A DNA stretch of 5,972 nucleotides, taken from positions 1 through 5,972 of the forward strand of contig DAIMKZ010000123.1 in the NCBI GenBank assembly GCA_036721445.1, in the 5' to 3' direction. Origin of the DNA: UBA4055 sp036721445 (GTDB lineage Bacteria > UBA4055). The position numbers and the translations under genes were made by a program. Below, piece by piece: positions 1-5,972 of this stretch. Each line of letters starts with the position of its first letter. The stretch's first letter is position 1. The notes under the pieces are model-generated. The model did not search any database and was not told where the DNA came from. It saw nothing but the letters and a program-made list of their open reading frames with translations.

Positions 1-725
1 GGCATCCGGGCGGATCGCTCAGTCTGGCTGAAATATTTTCTGTCCTTTACTTCGGACACATGAAGCACGATCCGAATGATCCTGTGATGCCGGATAGGGA
101 CCGGTTGATACTTTCGAAAGGGCATGCCGCTCCTGTACTCTACTCCGCTCTGGCGAGAAGCGGGTATTTCGATCCGGAGTATCTAAAGACTTTAAGAAAA
201 ACAGAATCGTTCCTCGAGGGCCATCCGGCCGTAAAAACTCCCGGAGTGGAGGTCGGGACCGGATCATTAGGTCAGGGACTGTCGGTCGGGTGCGGAGTTG
301 CGCTATCGTTTAAGAAACGGAAAACTCCGCAGAAAGTGTACGTCATACTCGGCGACGGCGAACTGCAGGAAGGGCAGAACTGGGAGGCTTTCATGTTCGC
401 GGGGCACAACAGGCTTAACAACCTTACAGCGGTGATCGACCTGAACGACCTGCAGATCGACGGTAAAGTAACTGAAGTCAATTCGATCGAACCGGTCGCG
501 GACAAGATCAGAGCTTTCAACTGGAACTATGAGGTCATTGACGGACACGACATCGCTCAGATCAAGGCCGCGTTCGAAAAAGCCGCAGCTTCGGACAGAC
601 CGTTCGCGGTGATAGCGAAAACGGTCAAAGGGAAAGGCGTATCGTTCATGGAGGACAGGGCAGAGTGGCACGGAAAGCCGCTGAGCAAAGGAGATTATGA
701 AAAAGCGATGGCGGAGCTGATATGA
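1..725 (+). CDS. tkt: Transketolase, N-terminal subunit (5' partial)
   Basis: This is the thiamine-diphosphate (ThDP) binding half of a split transketolase, which moves two-carbon ketol units between sugar phosphates in the cytosolic non-oxidative pentose phosphate pathway. The reading frame is open from base 3, and its first residues (HPGGSLSLAE) are the conserved start of the ThDP domain. The ATG at 60 is therefore internal and the true start lies left of the window. 240 residues are visible of a family-typical 270-280. Motifs seen: the early His (3-5), SKGHAAP, GTGSLGQGLS, the GDG motif (351-359) followed by ELQEG, the downstream NDLQIDG with its cofactor-site Asn (444-446), and EWHG near the C-terminus. 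These match the ThDP and metal ligands of full-length transketolases. The stop overlaps the start of the C-terminal subunit gene by 4 bases. A specialised sugar transketolase (for example apulose- or sulfosugar-type) cannot be excluded. Confidence 0.95.
   Translation, partial: HPGGSLSLAEIFSVLYFGHMKHDPNDPVMPDRDRLILSKGHAAPVLYSALARSGYFDPEYLKTLRKTESFLEGHPAVKTPGVEVGTGSLGQGLSVGCGVALSFKKRKTPQKVYVILGDGELQEGQNWEAFMFAGHNRLNNLTAVIDLNDLQIDGKVTEVNSIEPVADKIRAFNWNYEVIDGHDIAQIKAAFEKAAASDRPFAVIAKTVKGKGVSFMEDRAEWHGKPLSKGDYEKAMAELI
713..725 (+). promoter_or_regulatory. Ribosome binding site and ATGA overlap for transketolase C-subunit
   Basis: GGAG at 713-716 lies 5 bases before the ATG at 722. The ATG overlaps the TGA of the N-subunit gene in the tetranucleotide ATGA (722-725). 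This supports the chosen start and suggests coupled translation, which would help keep the two subunits at a 1:1 ratio. Confidence 0.75.
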
Positions 726-1663
726 ACGGAAGAGAAAAAGTCGCCAACAGGTTCGGGTACACGGATGCCCTGCTCGACCTTATAGCGAAAGACAGCAACG
801 TGATCGTCCTCGATGCCGACCTCGCAAAATCTACTACAACATCACGAATAAAAGATAAATATCCGGATAATTTCATTGACGTAGGCATAGCCGAACAGAA
901 CCTCGTCGGCATCGCCGCGGGTCTTTCGCTCAACGGGCATGTCCCGTTCGCTTCCACGTACGCCGCTTTCATTGCCGGAAGGGCGTTCGACCAGATCAGG
1001 ACGACGGTCTGCTACTCGAACCTGAACGTCAAGCTCGCCGGCATGCACACCGGGATCACAGTAGGCGCGGACGGACCGACCCACCAGATGCTTGAGGACA
1101 TCGCGCTGATGCGGGTCCTGCCGAATATGGTCGTCCTCAACCCGTGCGACGTCAACGAAGCGTATAATGCCACAATTGCCGCATACGAACATAAGGGCCC
1201 GGTCTATATCAGGTTCGTCAGGGAAGCGTCTCCGGTTCTGACATCCTGCGATGAATATTTCGTGATCGGGAAAGCCAAAGTTGTCAGGTGCGGAAAGGAT
1301 ATTACCGTCGTAACTTCGGGGCAGATCTTATCAAATGTAATTGAAGCAGCAGATAAACTTGAGAAGACGGGATTTGATATTGAGATCATCAACGTTCATA
1401 CCATTAAGCCGCTGGACATAAACTGTCTCGCAGAGTCGGTGAGAAAAACAGGAAAACTTATCGTTGTCGACGAACACCAGATACACGGAGGACTCGGTTC
1501 AGCAGTTTTCGAAGCACTTGCGCTGGAAAATATTCAATATAAAGCAGGGATAATAGCAGTGAACGACACTTTCCTGACCTCAGGACATCCTGGCGAGCTG
1601 ATGGAAAAGTACGGATTTTCAAGTGATAGTATAGTTGAGAAAATAAAGGCTTTTTTCTTATGA
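722..1663 (+). CDS. tkt: Transketolase, C-terminal subunit
   Basis: This is the partner half of the split transketolase, 313 residues, normal for the family. Residues about 1-170 form the pyrimidine-binding domain and about 185-313 the C-terminal transketolase domain. The catalytic Glu that activates the ThDP aminopyrimidine is E58 in GIAEQN. The substrate-site motif MHTGITVGADGPTHQ (108-122) keeps both expected histidines (H109, H121) and D117. YIRFVRE (162-168) carries the expected phosphate-binding-region arginines. HTIKPLD (226-232) and DEHQIHGGLG (250-259) mark the C-terminal domain. The ATG at 722 overlaps the upstream TGA, and a GGAG at 713-716 lies 5 bases before it, so the start is well supported. 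A 1-deoxyxylulose-phosphate synthase or pyruvate dehydrogenase E1-beta identity is less likely, given the split-transketolase pairing and the GADGPTHQ context. Base composition turns AT-rich after about 1250, near the domain boundary. Confidence 0.95.
   Translation: MNGREKVANRFGYTDALLDLIAKDSNVIVLDADLAKSTTTSRIKDKYPDNFIDVGIAEQNLVGIAAGLSLNGHVPFASTYAAFIAGRAFDQIRTTVCYSNLNVKLAGMHTGITVGADGPTHQMLEDIALMRVLPNMVVLNPCDVNEAYNATIAAYEHKGPVYIRFVREASPVLTSCDEYFVIGKAKVVRCGKDITVVTSGQILSNVIEAADKLEKTGFDIEIINVHTIKPLDINCLAESVRKTGKLIVVDEHQIHGGLGSAVFEALALENIQYKAGIIAVNDTFLTSGHPGELMEKYGFSSDSIVEKIKAFFL
1645..1663 (+). promoter_or_regulatory. ATGA start/stop overlap for racemase, weak ribosome binding site
   Basis: The racemase ATG (1660-1662) overlaps the TGA of the transketolase C-subunit (1661-1663). 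The only purine-rich element nearby is AAAGG at 1645-1649, 10 bases upstream and separated by a T6 run. Initiation here probably relies on ribosomes finishing the upstream gene, so racemase expression should depend on transketolase translation. Confidence 0.55.
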
Positions 1664-2352
1664 AAACGGTCGGGCTTATCGGCGGGATGACCTGGGAATC
1701 CTCGCTTGAATATTACAGGATCATCAACGAACAGGTCGGAAAGAGACTGGGCGGACTTCATTCAGCTAAGTGTATGATGTGCTCGCTTGACCTTCACGAC
1801 GTTCTTGAACTTCAGGAACAGGGGAAATGGGAGGAGCTTGCGCCGATAATAAAAGATGCTGCTGTCACATTGGAAAAAGGCGGCGCGGACCTGATACTGA
1901 TCTGCACTAATACAATCCATAAATTCTACGATGAGATCCAAAAAAGTGTAAATGTTCCCGTTCTTCATATAGCTGACGCTGTCGGTGAAGTTATAGAAAG
2001 CAAAGGTCTTAAGAAGGTCGGTCTGCTGGGAACTCGATTTACGATGCAGGAGGATTTCTATAAAGTTAGATTAAAGGAAAAATTCGATATAGATAGTGTA
2101 ATTCCTGATGAAGGTGACAGGCAGACCATCCACAGAATAGTATTCGACGAACTGGCTTACAGTAATATCGTCGAGTCATCAAAAAATAAGCTTAAGATAA
2201 TAATAAACGACCTTATCTCAAAAGGAGCGGAAGGTATCATTTTAGGCTGCACGGAACTTCCGATGATCATAAAGCAGAAAGATGCCGGCATCCCGGTCTT
2301 CGATACTTTGAAAATCCATGCAGAAGCGGCAGTGGAAGAAGCTTTAAGATAA
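1660..2352 (+). CDS. racD: Broad-specificity amino-acid racemase, aspartate/glutamate racemase superfamily
   Basis: This is a cofactor-independent (PLP-free) two-cysteine racemase that interconverts L- and D-amino acids in the cytosol. At 230 residues it has the full family length. The N-terminus MKTVGLIGGMTWESS, the RLGGLHSAK stretch (29-37) and LLGTRFTMQEDFY (122-134) closely resemble E. coli YgeA (RacD) as I recall it. Both catalytic cysteines are present: C82 in CTNTIHK and C197 in GCTELP. Family knowledge assigns these as the two acid/base thiols acting on opposite faces of the substrate alpha carbon. YgeA-type enzymes accept several amino acids, including homoserine, so the substrate cannot be read from sequence and strict aspartate racemase is an alternative. 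The ATG overlaps the stop of the transketolase C-subunit gene (ATGA, 1660-1663). Only a weak AAAGG (1645-1649) precedes it, so translation is probably coupled to the gene before. It ends 3 bases from the convergent cyclase-like gene. Confidence 0.92.
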   Translation: MKTVGLIGGMTWESSLEYYRIINEQVGKRLGGLHSAKCMMCSLDLHDVLELQEQGKWEELAPIIKDAAVTLEKGGADLILICTNTIHKFYDEIQKSVNVPVLHIADAVGEVIESKGLKKVGLLGTRFTMQEDFYKVRLKEKFDIDSVIPDEGDRQTIHRIVFDELAYSNIVESSKNKLKIIINDLISKGAEGIILGCTELPMIIKQKDAGIPVFDTLKIHAEAAVEEALR

Positions 2353-2355
2353 AGT

Positions 2356-5300
2356 TCAGACCGTATAGCCCATTTCCTCAAGAGCTTTCTTATACTCAAA
2401 ATATTTATATTTTGAATAAAGCTCTTTTAAAACACTGCCTGCTTTTTCTTTGTACATAACTTTCCCTGAAACTCGATAAAGCGTCATATAAAGTTCCGCT
2501 TCGTTCCTTTGGTCTGAATTTTGCCTCATGAGCAAAAGGAGAGCTTTTTCTTTTTCGGATGATTTCTTGTTGATGTCGGCACTCAGAATTCTCATTCTGC
2601 ATCTGACGATATAATCGTTCCTGTTCAGTTCTTCCGCGAGTTCTAAAGATCTTGTATAATACTCATCGGCTCTTTTCATTTCATTCATATCCGTTAAAGC
2701 TTCGGCGAAATAAAAATAACCGGGCATCAGGTTGTACTTGAAGCCGGCTTTTTCTGAGATGCCGAGACCGCTTTTGTAAAGGTCAATAATTTTTGAATAA
2801 TCTTTTGTCATTCTGCAATTTTCCGCTATACTTGCAAGGTCGCAGCTCAAACCTGATTTTTCACCTATCTTCCTCCTTATATTTATGGATTTTTTATACA
2901 TAGCGTTGCTTTTTTCGAACTCGCCGGCCAGTGAATGCATCAGCGCAAGATTAGATATAGCTGCCGCTATCTGTTCATGGTTTTTGAGCTTCTCCGCCAA
3001 TATTCTCTGTTCATTGAATAATTCAATTGCTCTTTTATTGTCTCCAAGTAGCCTTGAAAGCACTCCCCCTGAGGCGCAATGATAAGACATTGTGCCTATA
3101 TCTCCCAGATCTGCGGCTATTTTATAGCCTTTCATTGAATAATCATAGGCGGTTTCTATATCGTTCTGATAATATGATATTGAAGCGAGGTGAGAATAAA
3201 TTACGCTTTTATGCCTTACGATCCCGATCCTTTCCGCCGATTCCAGCGATTCTTTATACATTTCCAGAGCCTTCTTAATGTTACCCTGGTTGTATTCTAT
3301 TATAGCAGCGTTCGATAGAGAGAACATAAGACCTTTTTCGTCGCCGTATTTCTTTGCGATGTTTATAGCTTCGGAAAAATATCTTCCGGCTTTTTTATAT
3401 TCTCCCATGTTCATGTAAGCGACTCCCATATTATCCGTCACTCCGCATATAAAAGAACTGTCCTTCACCCGTACCTTGACTGCCATGGCTTTTTTATAGT
3501 ACTTAACGGCTCCCGGGTAATTTGACATAAGTCTTTCAAGAACTCCGATACTTGAAAGTATGGAAGCCCGTTCTTTATTGAGGCCGTTCTCAGAAGCTGT
3601 TTTCTCTATTTTCAGAAGTAATGATTTAGCCTTTTTCATTTCACCTTTTTCGGCAAGAAGTTCGGCGTATGAAATATTCGCCCTTACGATCAGACCTGTG
3701 TTATTCAAATTATCAGCGAGTTCCAGGGACTTTAAGAAGTATTTCTCCGATTCAGGCCAATCTCCGAGATAATAAAGAAGGTCGCCTATTGTGAACTTTA
3801 TTCTGCACAGTTCTTTTCCGCTTCTGAGGTATTCCTGAAGCTTCAGATAGTGATCTAAAGATTCTGCAAGATGATGCCTGGAATAAGCGGATTTTGCTGC
3901 TTTGGAAGTATATAGACGGGCTTCTTTTCTGTTTCCAGCGTTCTCGAAATGGTAAGCAAGGTCAGAATAATAGTTCTCTGAGTCGTTACTATGTATCTGT
4001 AGAATCGTTTCTGCAGCCAGCAGGTGAAGCTCTTTCAGGGTTTTTTTTAACTGCATCTGGTAAATACTGTCTCTGATCAACGCATGTTTGAAGATATACA
4101 TCATTTCCGAAAGTTGGAACCAGAATGCCTCATCCTCGATTATTTTTACAGATTTGTCCGTATTTCTGTTCTTCAGCATTCCTGTCAGAATTTTTACTGA
4201 GAACTCTTTTCCCAGAACCGAAGCTGCGCTCAGAGTGGTTCTAAGTTCCGCGCTAAGTCTGTCTATCCTTGAAACGACCACAGAATTTATGCTCTCCGGA
4301 ATCGAATATTCCTTGCCGGTCAAAGCGTACAGTTCTTTCCGGAGTTCGACCTTGACCGTATCTTTAAGGTAAAGGACCAGTTGCTCGATATAGAACGGGT
4401 TTCCGTTCGTTTTCTCAAAAACAGTTCCGGCTAGCTCTTCATTTATTTTTCCGCCCAGCAGGTTTTCGGCGATCGATGCGGAAGCTGATCTTGTCAAAAC
4501 GTCCAGATCGATATGATCTTTATAATAAATTTCGAACCCCGGATCGAACCTTCTGCCTTTATCATCTAATCTGGCTGTTCCAATCAGGCATAGAGGAGTT
4601 CTGCTGTCCGATCTGATGAGAGTATTTATAAGATCGAGAGTCCCGCGATCAGCTTTATGAATGTCGTCAATTAAAAGAACGGAAGGTTTTTCGGACACGA
4701 TCTTGAGGAAGAGATTTTTCAGTTCGATCAGTGTATTATCGTATCTGTCGCTACCCTCGAGCCTGTCCAGCACTGGGTCTTTAATCCCAATCCCCAGAAC
4801 ATTGCCAATGAAATATAAGGATTTTCTGCTGTTTATATTCTTTTCCAATAATCTTAGCTTATCTTCGTCAGGCATATCTTCAGTTATTTCTAGGTAGTCG
4901 CTGATAAATGATATTACAGGCTGGAAGCTTTTTGCGGTAACAGTGTCGCACGAAAATACGAATTTCTGTACTTTATGCATTTTTTCATAAGCTTTTTCGA
5001 ACAGGAGAGTTTTACCGATTCCGGGATTACCGTTGATCTGTATATAACCGGCGAATTCTTTCGACAATACGGGTCTGAGTTTTAACTTAAGCCTTTTTAT
5101 TTCTACATCCCTTCCTACGAAAGCTGACGGATGTACGGCTTTGTTTTTCTTCTTTCTGCTTTCTTCCGGAGAGAACACTTTCAGTTCAGAGTTGAAACCT
5201 TTGAAGAGATGACTTCCTTTTTCTGAGAAAGAAAAGTTCCTGTATTTGTATTCGGTCGTCAATTCGTCAGTCCTGACCTCTCCTGCGGGAGTGACGCCCA

Positions 5301-5972
5301 GAAGTCTGGCTGAAAGGTTCACGACCTCGCCCATCGCGGTGTATTCAGATCTGAGATCGTTCCCAACGAAACCGCAGAAAGCAGTTCCTTTGGCGATACC
5401 GATCTTAATTGCGGGGAATCTCTTCACGATGTCGGTGGCGAACGAGACTGCGTACTCGGGGTATTTCTCCTCTTTCAAAGGCGCTCCGAAGAAAACAAGC
5501 GCGATCCCTCCCTTATCCCCGAAGTCGATCTTGTTCAGATATCCTTTATACCTGACACTGTCTGCGCATAAAGCTTTTGAAAGTTCTACAATATCCGTTT
5601 CCTTCTCTTCGAAACTGATATATACTGAAATGATCTCACGAAACTCTCCCGCCGCGCTCATCTCGAGCACTCTGTCCGGTACGAACCTCTCGAGTATTTT
5701 TTTTGCGAGAGCTTTACTGACCCGGGAAGAAGTTTTTTTGTTATGAGACGGGAAGCTGTATGAAGGATCTTTCAGATATTCTCCCGGTTCAGCCTTTTGC
5801 TGAGCGTCCGCGGCTTTATAGACCGTTTCTCCCTTGAAGAAGTAGACCGATCTTTCCGGAGTAGAAATGATATTCCAGTCAATATCTCCGTAAGAGATCC
5901 CGATCCTGACGCTGATGGGATATCTCTTTTTCTCGACAGTGATGTTCTTATTTTTTTTGAAATGACCGGTGA
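2356..5972 (-). CDS. Class III adenylyl cyclase-like / P-loop NTPase / TPR signalling protein (5' partial)
   Basis: This is a giant multidomain protein probably involved in cyclic-nucleotide or protein-protein signalling. The frame is open from the TGA at 2356-2358 to the right edge with no stop, giving 1204 visible residues, and the start lies outside the window. Domains in order: the end of a first cyclase-homology domain C1 (about 5770-5972), a second cyclase domain C2 (about 5170-5649), a P-loop NTPase with Walker A GNPGIGKT (5008-5031) and Walker B VLLIDD, a helical arm with hallmark motifs TNGNPF, AASVLGKEF and FKHALIRD, then TPRs to near the C-terminus. The order matches soluble adenylyl cyclase ADCY10 and related bacterial proteins. 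I see no membrane segment in the visible part, so it is probably cytosolic. C2 keeps an Asn/Arg pair but lacks metal aspartates, so activity depends on the unseen part of C1. It may be a cyclase or a degenerate ATP-dependent sensor. No start or promoter is visible. Confidence 0.9.
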   Translation of the reverse strand, partial: TGHFKKNKNITVEKKRYPISVRIGISYGDIDWNIISTPERSVYFFKGETVYKAADAQQKAEPGEYLKDPSYSFPSHNKKTSSRVSKALAKKILERFVPDRVLEMSAAGEFREIISVYISFEEKETDIVELSKALCADSVRYKGYLNKIDFGDKGGIALVFFGAPLKEEKYPEYAVSFATDIVKRFPAIKIGIAKGTAFCGFVGNDLRSEYTAMGEVVNLSARLLGVTPAGEVRTDELTTEYKYRNFSFSEKGSHLFKGFNSELKVFSPEESRKKKNKAVHPSAFVGRDVEIKRLKLKLRPVLSKEFAGYIQINGNPGIGKTLLFEKAYEKMHKVQKFVFSCDTVTAKSFQPVISFISDYLEITEDMPDEDKLRLLEKNINSRKSLYFIGNVLGIGIKDPVLDRLEGSDRYDNTLIELKNLFLKIVSEKPSVLLIDDIHKADRGTLDLINTLIRSDSRTPLCLIGTARLDDKGRRFDPGFEIYYKDHIDLDVLTRSASASIAENLLGGKINEELAGTVFEKTNGNPFYIEQLVLYLKDTVKVELRKELYALTGKEYSIPESINSVVVSRIDRLSAELRTTLSAASVLGKEFSVKILTGMLKNRNTDKSVKIIEDEAFWFQLSEMMYIFKHALIRDSIYQMQLKKTLKELHLLAAETILQIHSNDSENYYSDLAYHFENAGNRKEARLYTSKAAKSAYSRHHLAESLDHYLKLQEYLRSGKELCRIKFTIGDLLYYLGDWPESEKYFLKSLELADNLNNTGLIVRANISYAELLAEKGEMKKAKSLLLKIEKTASENGLNKERASILSSIGVLERLMSNYPGAVKYYKKAMAVKVRVKDSSFICGVTDNMGVAYMNMGEYKKAGRYFSEAINIAKKYGDEKGLMFSLSNAAIIEYNQGNIKKALEMYKESLESAERIGIVRHKSVIYSHLASISYYQNDIETAYDYSMKGYKIAADLGDIGTMSYHCASGGVLSRLLGDNKRAIELFNEQRILAEKLKNHEQIAAAISNLALMHSLAGEFEKSNAMYKKSINIRRKIGEKSGLSCDLASIAENCRMTKDYSKIIDLYKSGLGISEKAGFKYNLMPGYFYFAEALTDMNEMKRADEYYTRSLELAEELNRNDYIVRCRMRILSADINKKSSEKEKALLLLMRQNSDQRNEAELYMTLYRVSGKVMYKEKAGSVLKELYSKYKYFEYKKALEEMGYTV
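2380..2428 (+). terminator. Possible intrinsic terminator of the transketolase-racemase operon (nested inverted repeat)
   Basis: A 9-base outer stem (AAGAGCTTT at 2380-2388 with AAAGCTCTT at 2418-2426) encloses an 8-base inner stem (TCAAAATA at 2396-2403 with TATTTTGA at 2408-2415) with a 4-base loop. The right arm runs into TTTT (2425-2428). It begins 28 bases after the racemase stop and lies inside the 3' end of the opposing cyclase-like gene. The stem is AT-rich and has an asymmetric internal loop, so termination may be weak or Rho-assisted. It also codes for protein on the other strand (around KYKYFEYKKAL), so chance palindromy in AT-rich sequence is possible. Confidence 0.4.
2608..3807 (-). 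repeat. Ten tandem TPR units with exact 40-residue period (protein-level repeat)
   Basis: Residues 622-1021 (GTG at 5670 as residue 1) divide into ten tetratricopeptide units of exactly 40 residues each with no insertion or deletion, 1200 bases in all. The turn position of the first helix pair (usually Gly) falls at 636, 676, 716, 756, 796, 836, 876, 916, 956 and 996. It is Gly at 636, 676, 756, 796, 876 and 916, and Ser, Asn or Lys at the others. An aromatic or hydrophobic residue follows two positions later in nearly every unit (Trp638, Tyr718, Tyr758, Phe918, Tyr958). Less regular helical repeats precede the array (about 570-615). The 40-residue (not 34) period is that of TPRs in kinesin light chain and MalT-like regulators. 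The array probably forms a superhelical protein- or ligand-binding surface. Confidence 0.85.
4555..5130 (-). other. P-loop NTPase core (AAA_16/STAND-like)
   Basis: Residues about 181-372, with the GTG at 5670 as residue 1. The domain opens with FVGRDVEIKRLK, the usual entry motif of AAA_16-type ATPases found in cyclase-TPR and MalT/LuxR-like large regulators. Walker A is GNPGIGKT (214-221). Walker B is SVLLIDDIHKAD (330-341), with two acidic residues and the following His. LCLIGTAR (360-367) is the expected sensor strand ending in Arg. The segment after it (residues 373-560, 3991-4554) carries TNGNPFYIEQ (421-430), AASVLGKEF (482-490) and FKHALIRDSIY (527-537), conserved in the helical/winged part of the same families. 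ATP binding is likely; hydrolysis is inferred. Confidence 0.88.
5170..5649 (-). other. Second class III cyclase domain (C2)
   Basis: Numbering here counts the GTG at 5670 as residue 1. The domain covers about residues 8-167. IKIGIAKGTAFCGFVGN (88-104) and YTAMGEVVNLSARLL (110-124) are classic class III cyclase signatures. The transition-state Asn and Arg are present as N118 (5317-5319) and R122 (5305-5307). K47 in NKIDFGDKG sits where a purine-binding Lys is expected. The first metal Asp position in the opening strand (ISVYISF) appears to be Ser19. The second, before the LVFFGAP strand, appears to be Gly55 or is displaced to D52. The Asp usually preceding V-N is E115. The domain therefore looks like the C2 half of a pseudo-heterodimer and not a self-sufficient homodimeric cyclase. 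Confidence 0.85.
5770..5972 (-). other. C-terminal part of first cyclase-homology domain (C1)
   Basis: Translation of the open frame upstream of the GTG at 5670 gives RIGISYGDIDW (5875-5907). This corresponds to the conserved GIxxG strand of class III cyclases. It is followed by YFFKGETVYKAADAQ, matching the region where a catalytic domain would read G-D-x-V-N-x-x-x-R. Here the transition-state Asn is Tyr (5818-5820) and the Arg is Asp (5806-5808). AEPGEYL then matches the usual end of the domain. About 40 linker residues lead into PDRVLEMSAAGEFREI, a linker-to-C2 join like that of tandem soluble cyclases. The metal-binding aspartates of this domain would lie beyond the window, so its catalytic status is unknown. 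Confidence 0.75.

Noticed and set aside
60..62. ATG at 60 as the start of the transketolase N-subunit
   Set aside because: The same frame is open to the left edge and encodes the conserved HPGGSLSLAE motif before it, so this Met is internal and the gene is truncated by the window.
303..1192. Minus-strand ORFs of 108-122 residues opposite the transketolase genes
   Set aside because: The plus strand carries strongly conserved transketolase motifs throughout; these are antisense shadows in GC-rich sequence without family features.
2608..3807. DNA tandem repeat, CRISPR-like or mobile origin for the 120-base periodicity
   Set aside because: The periodicity is at protein level only; units are too diverged in DNA sequence to be direct repeats and there are no spacers.
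5668..5670. GTG at 5670 (or ATG at 5659-5661) as the start of the cyclase-like gene
   Set aside because: The frame continues without a stop to 5972 and encodes recognisable cyclase-domain residues, and the GTG falls within a typical linker-to-C2 join. A secondary internal start cannot be excluded but has no clear support.
5246..5746. 166-residue plus-strand ORF
   Set aside because: It lies wholly antisense to the C2 domain and linker, is rich in Ser/Leu/Phe as expected of a shadow frame, and has no recognisable motif.
1..5972. tRNA, rRNA, riboswitch, insertion sequence or phage features
   Set aside because: Almost every base is in one of four well-supported genes and no gap is long enough to hold such elements; no transposase, integrase or terminal repeats were seen.

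Overview
The window is densely coding and holds four genes in two convergent blocks. The left block (+ strand, 1-2352) is a tightly packed operon: the N-terminal half of a split transketolase (its start lies off the left edge), the C-terminal transketolase half, and an Asp/Glu-type amino-acid racemase of the YgeA/RacD kind. Both internal junctions are 4-base ATGA stop/start overlaps, so the three genes are probably co-transcribed and translationally coupled. The two transketolase polypeptides together make one thiamine-diphosphate enzyme. Why a racemase is coupled to it is not clear from sequence.

The right block (- strand, 5972-2356) is one very large gene that runs off the right edge. The longest start-codon ORF begins at a GTG at 5670, but I translated the same frame to 5972 and found no stop: about 100 further codons read as the end of a first cyclase-homology domain. 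The visible protein (1204 residues) therefore has the layout C1 (partial) - C2 - P-loop NTPase - TPR. This is the layout of soluble class III adenylyl cyclases (ADCY10-like) and of many bacterial cyclase/AAA/TPR signalling proteins. The visible C1 end lacks the transition-state Asn/Arg pair. C2 has that pair but lacks the metal-binding aspartates, so a single active site shared between the two domains is a reasonable prediction. The C-terminal third contains ten TPR units in an exact 40-residue register.

The two blocks meet tail to tail with 3 bases between stop codons. A nested inverted repeat just inside the end of the cyclase gene may terminate the left operon. No gene-free stretch exceeds a few bases, and I saw no tRNA, rRNA, CRISPR array or mobile element.

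Organism: clearly bacterial. Split transketolase, ATGA coupling and giant cyclase-NTPase-TPR proteins are common in uncultured or deep-branching bacteria, but nothing here fixes a phylum. Base composition is uneven, GC-rich (about 50-65%) away from the convergent junction and AT-rich (about 25-35%) near it.
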